Source: Bacteroidales bacterium
Lineage (GTDB): Bacteria; Bacteroidota; Bacteroidia; Bacteroidales; WCHB1-69
Reading direction: 5' to 3'
Assembly (NCBI GenBank): GCA_016285615.1
Contig: JAEERB010000040.1
Span: forward strand, 1 to 18,293
Length of the DNA: 18,293 bases
The notes beneath the pieces were generated by a model. The model was given only the letters and a program-made list of their open reading frames with translations, had not been told where the DNA came from and did no database searches. How positions within the stretch are numbered: position 1 is the stretch's first letter; each line of letters begins with the position of its first letter. Positions 1-5,285 of this stretch are shown piece after piece. Both the position numbers and the translations under genes were made by a program.

Positions 1-108
1 ACACACCTTAATTATATGTGGCACTCGACACACGCTATCTCATGTTCCAAAATTTTCAATGTCCTCTCGCTTTTTTTTCAACACCCGTTTTTCGGGCGAA
101 AGCGGATG

Positions 109-139
109 CAAAGATACAACCATTTTTTATTCCGACAAA
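109..139 (-). promoter_or_regulatory. Bacteroidota sigma-ABfr-type promoter firing off the left edge
   Basis: On the minus strand TTTG (136-139) is followed after exactly 19 nt by TATCTTTG (109-116), a full match to the Bacteroidota -33/-7 promoter pattern. Transcription would run leftward from about 103 and leave the window. The leader (1-102) has a small CCCG/CGGG hairpin and no obvious start codon with an open frame, so the transcribed gene, protein or RNA, lies outside. Confidence 0.75.
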
Positions 140-387
140 TATTTTTTTCTCGCCTGCGGCGATATTCGTATTGAATCAACTGCGGTTCAGTTATTTAGCT
201 TGAAAAATATTTTTTCATACTGAGTCTTGTCAAGAGCTTTTCCAGGTCGGGGCGGGTGCGTTTCGGGTGGTTCGGCGAGGATTTTTATGACTTTTTTGAC
301 GATTTATTGTTGATAACGCAGCATGTTGTTGAAACACATTTACATACAATAAAAAGTGTGAGTCTCACCACATGGAGGAGTTTACTG

Positions 388-478
388 GGAGTTGGTACGG
401 AGTTGGGTGGGAGTTGATACGGAGGTAGCTGGGAGGAAGGGGAATTGAAATTTGAAAGTCTAGAATCGAAAGTTGAAA
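388..478 (+). repeat. Imperfect 22-nt tandem repeat followed by heptamer repeats
   Basis: Two 22-nt units beginning GGAGTTG (388-409 and 410-431) lie in a G-rich stretch. Then 444-478 divides into five consecutive heptamers: ATTGAAA, TTTGAAA, GTCTAGA, ATCGAAA, GTTGAAA. Four of the five end in GAAA. The same 7-nt phasing recurs in other intergenic gaps of the window. Confidence 0.6.
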
Positions 479-536
479 ATAGATGACCGTCGCATCTCGA
501 AGAAAGTCTGATTCGCCGTGTTTGTTTTGTCGGATG

Positions 537-544
537 CAAAGATA
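537..544 (-). promoter_or_regulatory. Isolated -7 box TATCTTTG
   Basis: TATCTTTG on the minus strand, within a 15-nt string (CGGATGCAAAGATAC on plus) identical to the one around the promoter at 109-116. No TTG or TTTG lies 19-21 nt upstream, and no credible gene follows, so its function is uncertain. Confidence 0.35.
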
Positions 545-627
545 CGGTATTCGCTTTGCGGTTTACGAATGGGAGCAGAAATTTTAAGGTAACCTTAAAT
601 CTTTTTCTGGTTTGGTTGTCAGGTTGG

Positions 628-694
628 CGTTGCACCGTTGCAGTTCGGTTCGAAAAATTGCATATAAGTGATTGAGAACTGCAACGGTGCAACG
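628..694. repeat. 19-bp perfect inverted repeat
   Basis: Arms 628-646 and 676-694 are perfectly complementary over 19 bp with a 29-nt spacer; the right arm on plus reads GAACTGCAACGGTGCAACG. No T-tract follows on either side, so this is not a simple terminator. It could be the ends of a small mobile element remnant or a protein-binding site. Confidence 0.65.
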
Positions 695-876
695 GCGCAA
701 GGTGATTTTAACTCAATCAGCTGGTATATAGCGTTGTTGCACTTGATGGGACATTCTTATCCTGGTCAATTGGATGGTGTTTTTAACATTAATTACCGCA
801 AAATGGTCGTAAAAACCATTGTTTTTCACGCAAAATCACTCAAGATTCATTGCAAAATTACCGCGACTTCACTTAA

Positions 877-951
877 GTGTCAAATGTCAAAGTGTCATTT
901 TTGGTTCCTGATGTGCCATTGGGTGTCAAATGTCAATAAGTCATTAGGTCA
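877..951. repeat. GTCA-phased degenerate repeats
   Basis: The 14-mer GTGTCAAATGTCAA occurs at 877-890 and again at 923-936. Within the region GTCA starts at 879, 886, 894 and at 925, 932, 940, 948, that is every 7-8 nt. No gene overlaps. Confidence 0.6.
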
Positions 952-1058
952 ATACGGATTTTAAAAACGTAAAAACATCAGGAGGACTGCTCTAGGGGAG
1001 TTTTGTGTCATTCATTGACCTACCGGTTCGCCACGACAAGTCCTTTTCCCATGAACGG

Positions 1059-1301
1059 CTATTGCGGTAGCACCCCAGCGTTCTTTAACACAGCCACGAC
1101 GATGATCAATAGTGCATCCGCCACCACAATGCACCGCAAATACCGTGTACGGCGCTGCTTGTCCTTGAAAAGCAGCAGCCCTGTTGCCGACACCAAGATC
1201 GGCAACAGGGCTGGGTAAAGCAGAAAGGATGTCGTCAGGTCACCCCTAAGCAGCGCGGCAATCGAGCGTTGGAATCCGCAAAACGGGCAAGATCCTGGCA
1301 A
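1059..1301 (-). CDS. DUF2752-like small membrane protein, probably 5'-truncated
   Basis: The 80-residue frame begins PGSCPFCGFQRSIAALLRG, matching the CPxCGxxR signature followed by a membrane segment that marks DUF2752 proteins. Two hydrophobic stretches follow (about residues 26-43 and 58-74) with a KDKQRRTR basic loop between them. The only in-frame start is TTG at 1301 and a stop lies three codons upstream. Family members normally have an N-terminal membrane segment before this motif, which is missing here. Immediately upstream the DNA becomes the 5' end of an IS30-type transposase gene in another frame, so the gene seems to have lost its start to an insertion or rearrangement. It may be a pseudogene. 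The family's function is unknown to me. Confidence 0.6.
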   Translation of the reverse strand: MPGSCPFCGFQRSIAALLRGDLTTSFLLYPALLPILVSATGLLLFKDKQRRTRYLRCIVVADALLIIVVAVLKNAGVLPQ

Positions 1302-1383
1302 TCTGTGTCATCGACATTTTTTCTTTCAGACACACAGTAATTGTGTATCTTTGCTTCTGGGTTAGATGGTTATATTTTTTCAT
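1246..1383 (-). pseudogene. IS30-family transposase, N-terminal fragment
   Basis: A 45-codon frame starting ATG at 1383 reads MKKYNHLTQKQRYTI, then LKEKMSMTQIA. This is the characteristic opening of IS30-family transposases (HLT-x-x-QRYTI, then a helix-turn-helix with xQIA). Similarity stops at about residue 29 (near 1297); the frame then continues into the DUF2752-like DNA out of register and ends at TAG (1246-1248). The catalytic DDE region is absent from the window, so only the 5' end of the element remains. Confidence 0.7.
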
Positions 1384-1390
1384 GTCAACG

Positions 1391-1398
1391 CAAAGGTA
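1391..1398 (-). promoter_or_regulatory. -7 box of the IS30-like transposase fragment
   Basis: TACCTTTG on the minus strand fits TAnnTTTG and ends 7 nt before the ATG at 1383. It fits a native promoter of the transposase remnant and may now drive the truncated downstream gene. Confidence 0.45.
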
Positions 1399-1415
1399 AT
1401 CATTTTTCCCTGATT

Positions 1416-1447
1416 GTGCCGATTAATTTCGGCACTTTCTTTTTTAC
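1416..1447 (+). terminator. Hairpin with T-rich tail on the plus strand
   Basis: GTGCCGA (1416-1422) pairs with TCGGCAC (1429-1435) around a 6-nt loop and is followed by TTTCTTTTTT, a rho-independent terminator shape for plus-strand transcription. No plus-strand gene precedes it. In an IS end such a hairpin can block read-through from outside into the transposase. On the minus strand it lies just upstream of the transposase -7 box. Confidence 0.45.
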
Positions 1448-1477
1448 CTTGTGTTGCACTTCTAACTTGAAATTAGG
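1446..1477. mobile_element. Possible terminal inverted repeat of the IS30-like remnant
   Basis: On the minus strand this reads CTAATTTCAAGTTAGAAG then TGCAACAC. It sits where the end of an IS30 element is expected, about 65-95 nt upstream of the transposase ATG, and contains a GCAAC core as IS30-type ends often do. The matching other end is not in the window, so this is inference from position. Confidence 0.3.
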
Positions 1478-1489
1478 AAACGTTACAGT

Positions 1490-1516
1490 AAAAAAGGGAG
1501 ACATCTGCCTCCCTTT
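1490..1516 (-). terminator. Rho-independent terminator of the 3455-1547 gene run
   Basis: AAAGGGAG (1493-1500) and CTCCCTTT (1509-1516) form an 8-bp stem with an 8-nt loop. On the minus strand the stem runs into TTTTTT. It lies 30 nt after the stop codon at 1547, closing the leftward transcription unit. Confidence 0.8.
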
Positions 1517-1546
1517 ACTATTAGTATCGCTTTGTTTTTGTAGTTG

Positions 1547-2206
1547 TTAATCCAACTTGTAGCTTATCCGATAGTACTCGTTCTTGGGTGAGGCGGCTAT
1601 CACTTCAAGCCACAGGTAGTTGGAGTAGCGGAAACGCTCGTTGGCGAATCCGAAGTAGATCTTTGAAAGTCCCTTGGTGGGGATTCGTCCGTTGCACGAC
1701 TGGGTGCCCATGAGTGAAAGATCGATATTGTATTTCAGTTTGGATGGGTCCTCTCCGTCTTGGAATTTCTTTGCTTCGCCTTGATTGGTAAATACATACA
1801 CATTGCAGTAGGCATCCTCGTCTCGCACAGGTTTGTCGCTATAGAGCAATTCTCTGAACAGGTTGCTGTGGCTTTTTTCTCTCTCGTAGAGCGGTATTCC
1901 AAGGAATCGTATCTTTTTATATGATTCGGTCATACGTTTGTCAAACTTCCCGTCGCTGCTCTTGTCCCCTTCGTTGGTCGAGATACGCAGGCTGTACATC
2001 AGGTCGGTACATCCCCTGGGGACGTCGAGGGTCACCACCGCACGCGATGAACCTCCGAAGAAGGCCTTGCCCACCGAGCGAAGGGTCACCTTCTTAGGTT
2101 CTTCGAAGATGCTGCGCATCTCGATACCCTGAACCTTCACCGCCATAAAGTCTTTTGCGCCACATTCCACGGTGTCCACCCGGATAGAGTGCTTCGGCTC
2201 GTTCAT
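1547..2206 (-). CDS. C-terminal half of a stop-interrupted lipoprotein gene
   Basis: This 219-residue frame begins at ATG 2206, but the reading frame is open for 22 codons further upstream, to a TAA at 2273-2275. Those codons read VSPRGSAYIDLNVSQQYANV, good protein sequence that continues the preceding gene in the same frame. The product is hydrophilic and rich in short beta-type segments (VKVQGIEM, RAVVTLDVPRG, YLWLEVIAAS) with no signal peptide of its own. It therefore looks like the C-terminal part of a ~441-residue exported protein. Expression as a separate cytoplasmic protein from ATG 2206 is possible but unlikely to be the ancestral state. I do not recognise the family. Confidence 0.7.
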   Translation of the reverse strand: MNEPKHSIRVDTVECGAKDFMAVKVQGIEMRSIFEEPKKVTLRSVGKAFFGGSSRAVVTLDVPRGCTDLMYSLRISTNEGDKSSDGKFDKRMTESYKKIRFLGIPLYEREKSHSNLFRELLYSDKPVRDEDAYCNVYVFTNQGEAKKFQDGEDPSKLKYNIDLSLMGTQSCNGRIPTKGLSKIYFGFANERFRYSNYLWLEVIAASPKNEYYRISYKLD

Positions 2207-2272
2207 CTGATCAACGTTGGCATATTGTTGGCTGACATTTAGGTCGATATATGCAGATCCCCGAGGACTGAC

Positions 2273-2275
2273 TTA
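2273..2275 (-). other. In-frame TAA interrupting a single reading frame
   Basis: The frame starting at 2872 reads ...AIYLV, TAA, VSPRGSAYIDL... and stays open to 1547. A single G-to-T change (GAA to TAA) would create this stop. It could be a real nonsense mutation, a sequencing error, or a read-through site. Confidence 0.75.
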
Positions 2276-2872
2276 TACAAGGTAGATGGCGCTGTTCTGT
2301 ATTGCGATTGAGTCAACCAGCGTTTTCTTGCCGGCGTATGTTTTCAACACATTATGTGCGTCGGCGTTGAGGATTCTCATGGTCACGTTACCGCCTGTGG
2401 ACAGCGAGTAGTGCAGTATGTTGCCTTTCTGCAGATATATTGGCCAGGTCTGTGTTGTCTCTATAAGATGATCCTCTTCACATACGAGAGGGAATTTCAT
2501 CGTCGCCAGATCTGTCTTTATGACCTCGCCCAATGCATTGCGGGCTGAGTCCACACGAGCCTGCAGCAGCATGCTCTGCCGACGACCTTCGGCATCCATT
2601 TCGCTGTCGTCATATTCATAGTTCAACTCAGAGTAGGTCTTGGTGAGCAGCTTGAAGCGACCTTCGCTCTTGTTGGCTGTATAACTTTTCGTCATGGCAT
2701 CCAAGTCCTCCAGGAGGTTCATCATGTGGCCGTATTTCTGAGCCTCGTCGTCTGGCATGTGAGGGTTCTCATAGACCTCTTCGTCCAGCAGGCCAGACTT
2801 TGTAGAATTGGAATTACAGCTACAGGTGAAAAACACCAGAGCGCAAGTCAAAGGCAGAATGATTTTTTTCAT
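2273..2872 (-). CDS. Lipoprotein, N-terminal half of a stop-interrupted gene
   Basis: The start MKKIILPLTCALVFFTCSCNSN is a typical lipoprotein signal peptide: two lysines, a hydrophobic core and a cysteine-containing cleavage region, probably with the second Cys (residue 19) as the lipidated one. Residues about 40-125 are charged and helical. From about 137 a beta-rich part begins (WPIYLQKGNILHYSLSTGG, NVTMRILNADAHNVLKTY) that resembles a jelly-roll or C2-like domain. It is cut by TAA in the middle of a strand (SAIYLV), and the domain continues in the same frame in the next entry. The gene begins 12 nt after the 48-aa gene and is the last gene of the run. The function is unknown; it is probably an envelope lipoprotein. 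Confidence 0.75.
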   Translation of the reverse strand: MKKIILPLTCALVFFTCSCNSNSTKSGLLDEEVYENPHMPDDEAQKYGHMMNLLEDLDAMTKSYTANKSEGRFKLLTKTYSELNYEYDDSEMDAEGRRQSMLLQARVDSARNALGEVIKTDLATMKFPLVCEEDHLIETTQTWPIYLQKGNILHYSLSTGGNVTMRILNADAHNVLKTYAGKKTLVDSIAIQNSAIYLV

Positions 2873-2884
2873 ATTAAGGTTTTA

Positions 2885-3031
2885 TTAGAGTTTTTTCAGC
2901 AGTTTGCCTGTAAGTTTACCCAGCAGGCGGTTCTTTACGCGTTTTCCCGCTTTGCCTTTCTTTACGGCGTCGATGTCTCCCAGCACTCTTGCTGTCTTGT
3001 AAAGTAAAGATCTTGTTTTTGATATAGACAT
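2885..3031 (-). CDS. 48-aa strongly basic small protein
   Basis: ATG at 3031 opens 48 codons ending TAA: MSISKTRSLLYKTARVLGD, then a Lys/Arg-rich helix (DAVKKGKAGKRVKNRLLGKL) ending KLLKKL. It has 17 Lys or Arg and only two acidic residues. It follows the 56-aa gene by 12 nt and precedes the lipoprotein gene by 12 nt on the same strand, spacing expected of a translated operon member. It could bind nucleic acid or a membrane surface. I do not recognise a family. Confidence 0.7.
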   Translation of the reverse strand: MSISKTRSLLYKTARVLGDIDAVKKGKAGKRVKNRLLGKLTGKLLKKL

Positions 3032-3043
3032 GGCTTATCTGTT

Positions 3044-3214
3044 TTATTGTTTCTTAATTTTCAATAATAACCGTAGGATTTTGATTACGATTTTAATAGG
3101 GCCACCGGCGGCTGGAATGGTCTTTGCTACATCTTCGGCAATGTCAAGGATTTCCGCCAATGGGACCTTTTGTGCAAGTGCTACTATGTCAGTCTTCGTC
3201 GGTTTCTCCATCAT
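3044..3214 (-). CDS. 56-aa amphipathic small protein
   Basis: ATGATG at 3214/3211 opens 56 codons ending TAA: MMEKPTKTDIVALAQKVPLA, then an acidic helix (EILDIAEDVAKTIPAAGG) and a basic hydrophobic tail (IKIVIKILRLLLKIKKQ) that could lie on or in a membrane. Its start lies inside the end of the 88-aa gene (26-nt overlap, +1 frame), suggesting translational coupling. The first methionine could be either ATG. No family recognised; the helical hydrophobic C-terminus is the main visible property. Confidence 0.7.
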   Translation of the reverse strand: MMEKPTKTDIVALAQKVPLAEILDIAEDVAKTIPAAGGPIKIVIKILRLLLKIKKQ

Positions 3215-3455
3215 GTTGCATGTTTTTTAGGTTGTTGATGAACTCTATTAGCTTGGATGCGTCCTTGCCGGTCTTTTGTTGATAGTCTTCCACGTTTTTT
3301 ATCAAACCGTCAAGGTTCACCCCTTGCAGCAATTTCCTTATGGTGACGTTGGTCAGCTCGCTGGCTTTGTCCTTGGCTATCTGAACTCCTTGCGATAGCT
3401 TTGTTCCAGCATCAAGAGCATTGCCTTTTATTTTGTTTATGTCAAATAATGCCAT
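3189..3455 (-). CDS. 88-aa helical hypothetical protein
   Basis: MALFDINKIKGNALDAG opens a protein predicted to be mostly helical: an amphipathic first half (LSQGVQIAKDKASELTNVTI) and a second half with DGLIKNVEDYQQKTGKDAS, ending in an acidic tail (DGETDED). No signal peptide or membrane segment is visible, so it is probably cytoplasmic. It lies 23 nt downstream of the AT-rich 132-aa gene and overlaps the start of the 56-aa gene. It begins a run of three very small genes before the lipoprotein. Function unknown. Confidence 0.75.
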   Translation of the reverse strand: MALFDINKIKGNALDAGTKLSQGVQIAKDKASELTNVTIRKLLQGVNLDGLIKNVEDYQQKTGKDASKLIEFINNLKNMQHDGETDED

Positions 3456-3478
3456 AGGTAACCATTTTAAAGATAATT

Positions 3479-3877
3479 CTAAACTTCATTATTCATGTAT
3501 CTTCTTTTTATCTCCTCCACATCTATACTTTCACATATAATCTTACCTTCCCTAATTTTATCCAAATATTCCTGATTTTCAAAAATATCATCGGAAAACC
3601 CAGTTAAACCCTTTTTCTCCAATTCCTGGGCAATTAAATAGTTGATAGAATCCTTATCGAGCTCTTCGTCAATTTCTTCGCTTGTATAGCCTCCACCCAT
3701 TGATTCATATATGTCCTCTTGTTCTTCTGTTAAGTATTTCGCACAATTACTAAAAATACTCCTTGTCCAATTTTCCTTACCGAGGGCTTCCAAAATACAT
3801 TGTATTGCCTTTTCGTCATGTATATAATGAACTAGTTTCGCAATACCGCATAACTGTCGATTTGTTAATTTTTCCAT
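3479..3877 (-). CDS. AT-rich hypothetical protein, 132 aa
   Basis: I chose the ATG at 3877 (MEKLTNRQLCGIAKLVHYI). A longer version from TTG at 3913 would begin at the preceding gene's stop and has no better support. The protein is acidic and helical, with a glycine turn in the middle (SMGGGYTSEEIDEELDKDS) and a short second part (LEKKGLTGFSDDIFENQEYL). Codon use is distinctly AT-rich (many AAA, ATA, TTA) compared with its neighbours, suggesting recent acquisition. It sits between a MetA-like outer-membrane protein gene and the small-protein cluster. A regulator or immunity-type partner is conceivable, but nothing in the sequence proves it. Confidence 0.65.
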   Translation of the reverse strand: MEKLTNRQLCGIAKLVHYIHDEKAIQCILEALGKENWTRSIFSNCAKYLTEEQEDIYESMGGGYTSEEIDEELDKDSINYLIAQELEKKGLTGFSDDIFENQEYLDKIREGKIICESIDVEEIKRRYMNNEV

Positions 3878-3913
3878 AAAAGCCAGATTTATGTGGCCAT
3901 TTGTTGTTTTCAA

Positions 3914-4687
3914 TCAGTTTATTTGCCAAGCTACGCCTGCACTTACGGCGTAGTACTTTGCCGGCTGTTGCAGGTTGAGGTTGGCTGCAACGTCGAGTTG
4001 CACTTTGCGGTGAACCATATAGGTCACGCCGAAGTCGATGGAGTATTCTCCATGCGAGTTGAGCAACGGGTCTTTCGTTTGGAAATACCTATTGTAGCTC
4101 TCGACAAACAATCCAAGTTTGTCGATCGGGGCGAAACTGAGTGTCAAAGCCCAAAACGCTGCTGGTGCAGGAACGCTGCCGTCCCATTCGGCTCCCACGG
4201 CATAACCTATGCCGAGCCAGTCGGTGGCGTCGTTGTTGAAAAGCAGATACAGCGACGGAGCTAGGTGGTCTGGAGTATTATCCTTGCTGCCTATATGGGG
4301 GCATTCCACCTCCGCCAGTGCCGACACCGTCGGTTTCCAGCCGTCGCCTTCCAGCACTTTTATCTTTGTGCCGATGCAGAGAGCCGATACGCTTGTCCTC
4401 CAGGCGCTTCCAGTCTGCTGGCGGGTGTGCAGGAGGTCTATGCCAACCCTTATTTCGGCAAATCGGGTCAACCCATAGCGTATGAGTGTGTTGTTCAGTG
4501 TAAACTCATCTACGCCAAATGTATGGCTGAACCCCACGCCGGTCTCCCACTGTACCCTGTGCAACGGCATCACGTCAGGCCCTGTTGACTCGCCAGGTCT
4601 GTCGGCTGTGAACCCCGCTGCCTCTTCCTGCGCCATGATTAGGGTAGGGGAGAGCAGTAAGATGAATATCAGGTGTTTAATCTTCAT
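3914..4687 (-). CDS. MetA-type (phenol-degradation family) outer-membrane beta-barrel protein
   Basis: A signal peptide (MKIKHLIFILLLSPTLIMAQ) precedes GFTADRPGESTGPDVMPLHR, the opening typical of PF13557-like transporters of Bacteroidota, then alternating beta strands (VQWETGVGFSHTF, TLNNTLIRYGLTRFAEIRVG, YAVSAGVAWQIN at the end). The 257-residue length and the terminal aromatic/hydrophobic strand fit an outer-membrane barrel. The family name reflects a distant link to phenol-pathway porins; no substrate can be assigned. Its ATG overlaps the end of the pyroglutamyl peptidase gene by 11 nt, so the two are cotranscribed and probably translationally coupled. Confidence 0.8.
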   Translation of the reverse strand: MKIKHLIFILLLSPTLIMAQEEAAGFTADRPGESTGPDVMPLHRVQWETGVGFSHTFGVDEFTLNNTLIRYGLTRFAEIRVGIDLLHTRQQTGSAWRTSVSALCIGTKIKVLEGDGWKPTVSALAEVECPHIGSKDNTPDHLAPSLYLLFNNDATDWLGIGYAVGAEWDGSVPAPAAFWALTLSFAPIDKLGLFVESYNRYFQTKDPLLNSHGEYSIDFGVTYMVHRKVQLDVAANLNLQQPAKYYAVSAGVAWQIN

Positions 4688-5270
4688 GTTTTTTTATGAT
4701 TTCGATAGCGATGGTTATGGCTTTCACCATATTGTCCAATTCTATGGCTCCGTTTGTTTTAAGCTGTGGCACATGCACAAATCCGGCCCGTGTTTTCAAA
4801 CCGCTGTGTTCTATGCGATAAAGACATTCATACATCGTGTGGTTGCATACGTATGTGCCGGCAGAGTTCGAAATTTCGGCGGCAAGTCCGGCCGCAAGGG
4901 TGGCGTCACGCATTTCCTTGACGGGAAGTGTTGAGAAATAAGCTGTTGGACCATCGAGCCGTATGGGGGTTCCTGGATAGGTCTTACCTTCGTTGTCCAC
5001 CTTGCTCGAATCATCGATGTTGATTGCGACACGTTCATAGCTTATCACCGACCGTTTTGTTGCGACGCCTAACATCAAGACCACATCGGGAGCGAACTGT
5101 TCGACCGCTTCCCACAAAACGTCGCCCACGCCGTCAAACACTACAGGCAGCCGTCTGGCGCAGACCTCCACTCCTGCAGGATGGACCAAGGCAATGCGTT
5201 TCGCCACTTCCCAAGAGGGATTGACTTTCACATTGCCGAATGGTCCAAATCCTGTAATCAGAAGCTTCAT
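4677..5270 (-). CDS. pcp: Pyroglutamyl-peptidase I (peptidase C15)
   Basis: It removes N-terminal pyroglutamate from peptides in the cytoplasm. The start MKLLITGFGPFGNVKVNPSW is the C15 family signature. The catalytic triad is visible: Glu79 in SYERVAINIDD, Cys142 in AGTYVCNHTMY and His166 in GFVHVP, at the usual spacing. At 197 aa it is slightly shorter than the typical 200-215. It starts 15 nt after the ion channel gene stops and overlaps the MetA-like gene at its 3' end, so it is an internal operon gene. Confident identification by motif. Confidence 0.93.
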   Translation of the reverse strand: MKLLITGFGPFGNVKVNPSWEVAKRIALVHPAGVEVCARRLPVVFDGVGDVLWEAVEQFAPDVVLMLGVATKRSVISYERVAINIDDSSKVDNEGKTYPGTPIRLDGPTAYFSTLPVKEMRDATLAAGLAAEISNSAGTYVCNHTMYECLYRIEHSGLKTRAGFVHVPQLKTNGAIELDNMVKAITIAIEIIKKHED

Positions 5271-5285
5271 GGCGCTCTATTTATT

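Larger units (their letters stand above)
140..1058. other. Gene-poor intergenic region
   Basis: No open frame here reads like a protein; the longest ones run through repeats and have poor composition. Contents that can be named are a promoter-like box at 537-544, 22-nt and 7-nt periodic repeats (388-478), a 19-bp inverted repeat (628-694) and GTCA-phased repeats (879-951). A DUF2752-like gene on the minus strand bounds it on the right. Confidence 0.6.

Noticed and set aside
308..316. DnaA-box-like TTATCAACA (minus strand)
   Set aside because: Single copy, no cluster, no AT-rich unwinding region or dnaA/dnaN nearby.
285..692. 135-aa open frame on the minus strand
   Set aside because: It runs through the tandem and heptamer repeats, has no domain-like pattern and ends beside the 19-bp inverted repeat; probably random.
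735..744. TGTTGCACTT resembling the presumed IS30 end at 1452-1461
   Set aside because: It is in the same orientation, not inverted, and too short to claim an IS boundary.
668..964. 98-aa open frame on the plus strand
   Set aside because: Composition is not protein-like and it spans the GTCA-phased repeats.
1346..1353. Plus-strand TATCTTTG that with the hairpin at 1416-1435 would define a ~85-nt sRNA
   Set aside because: It lies inside the IS30 transposase coding fragment on the opposite strand and has no -33 element; chance match is more likely.
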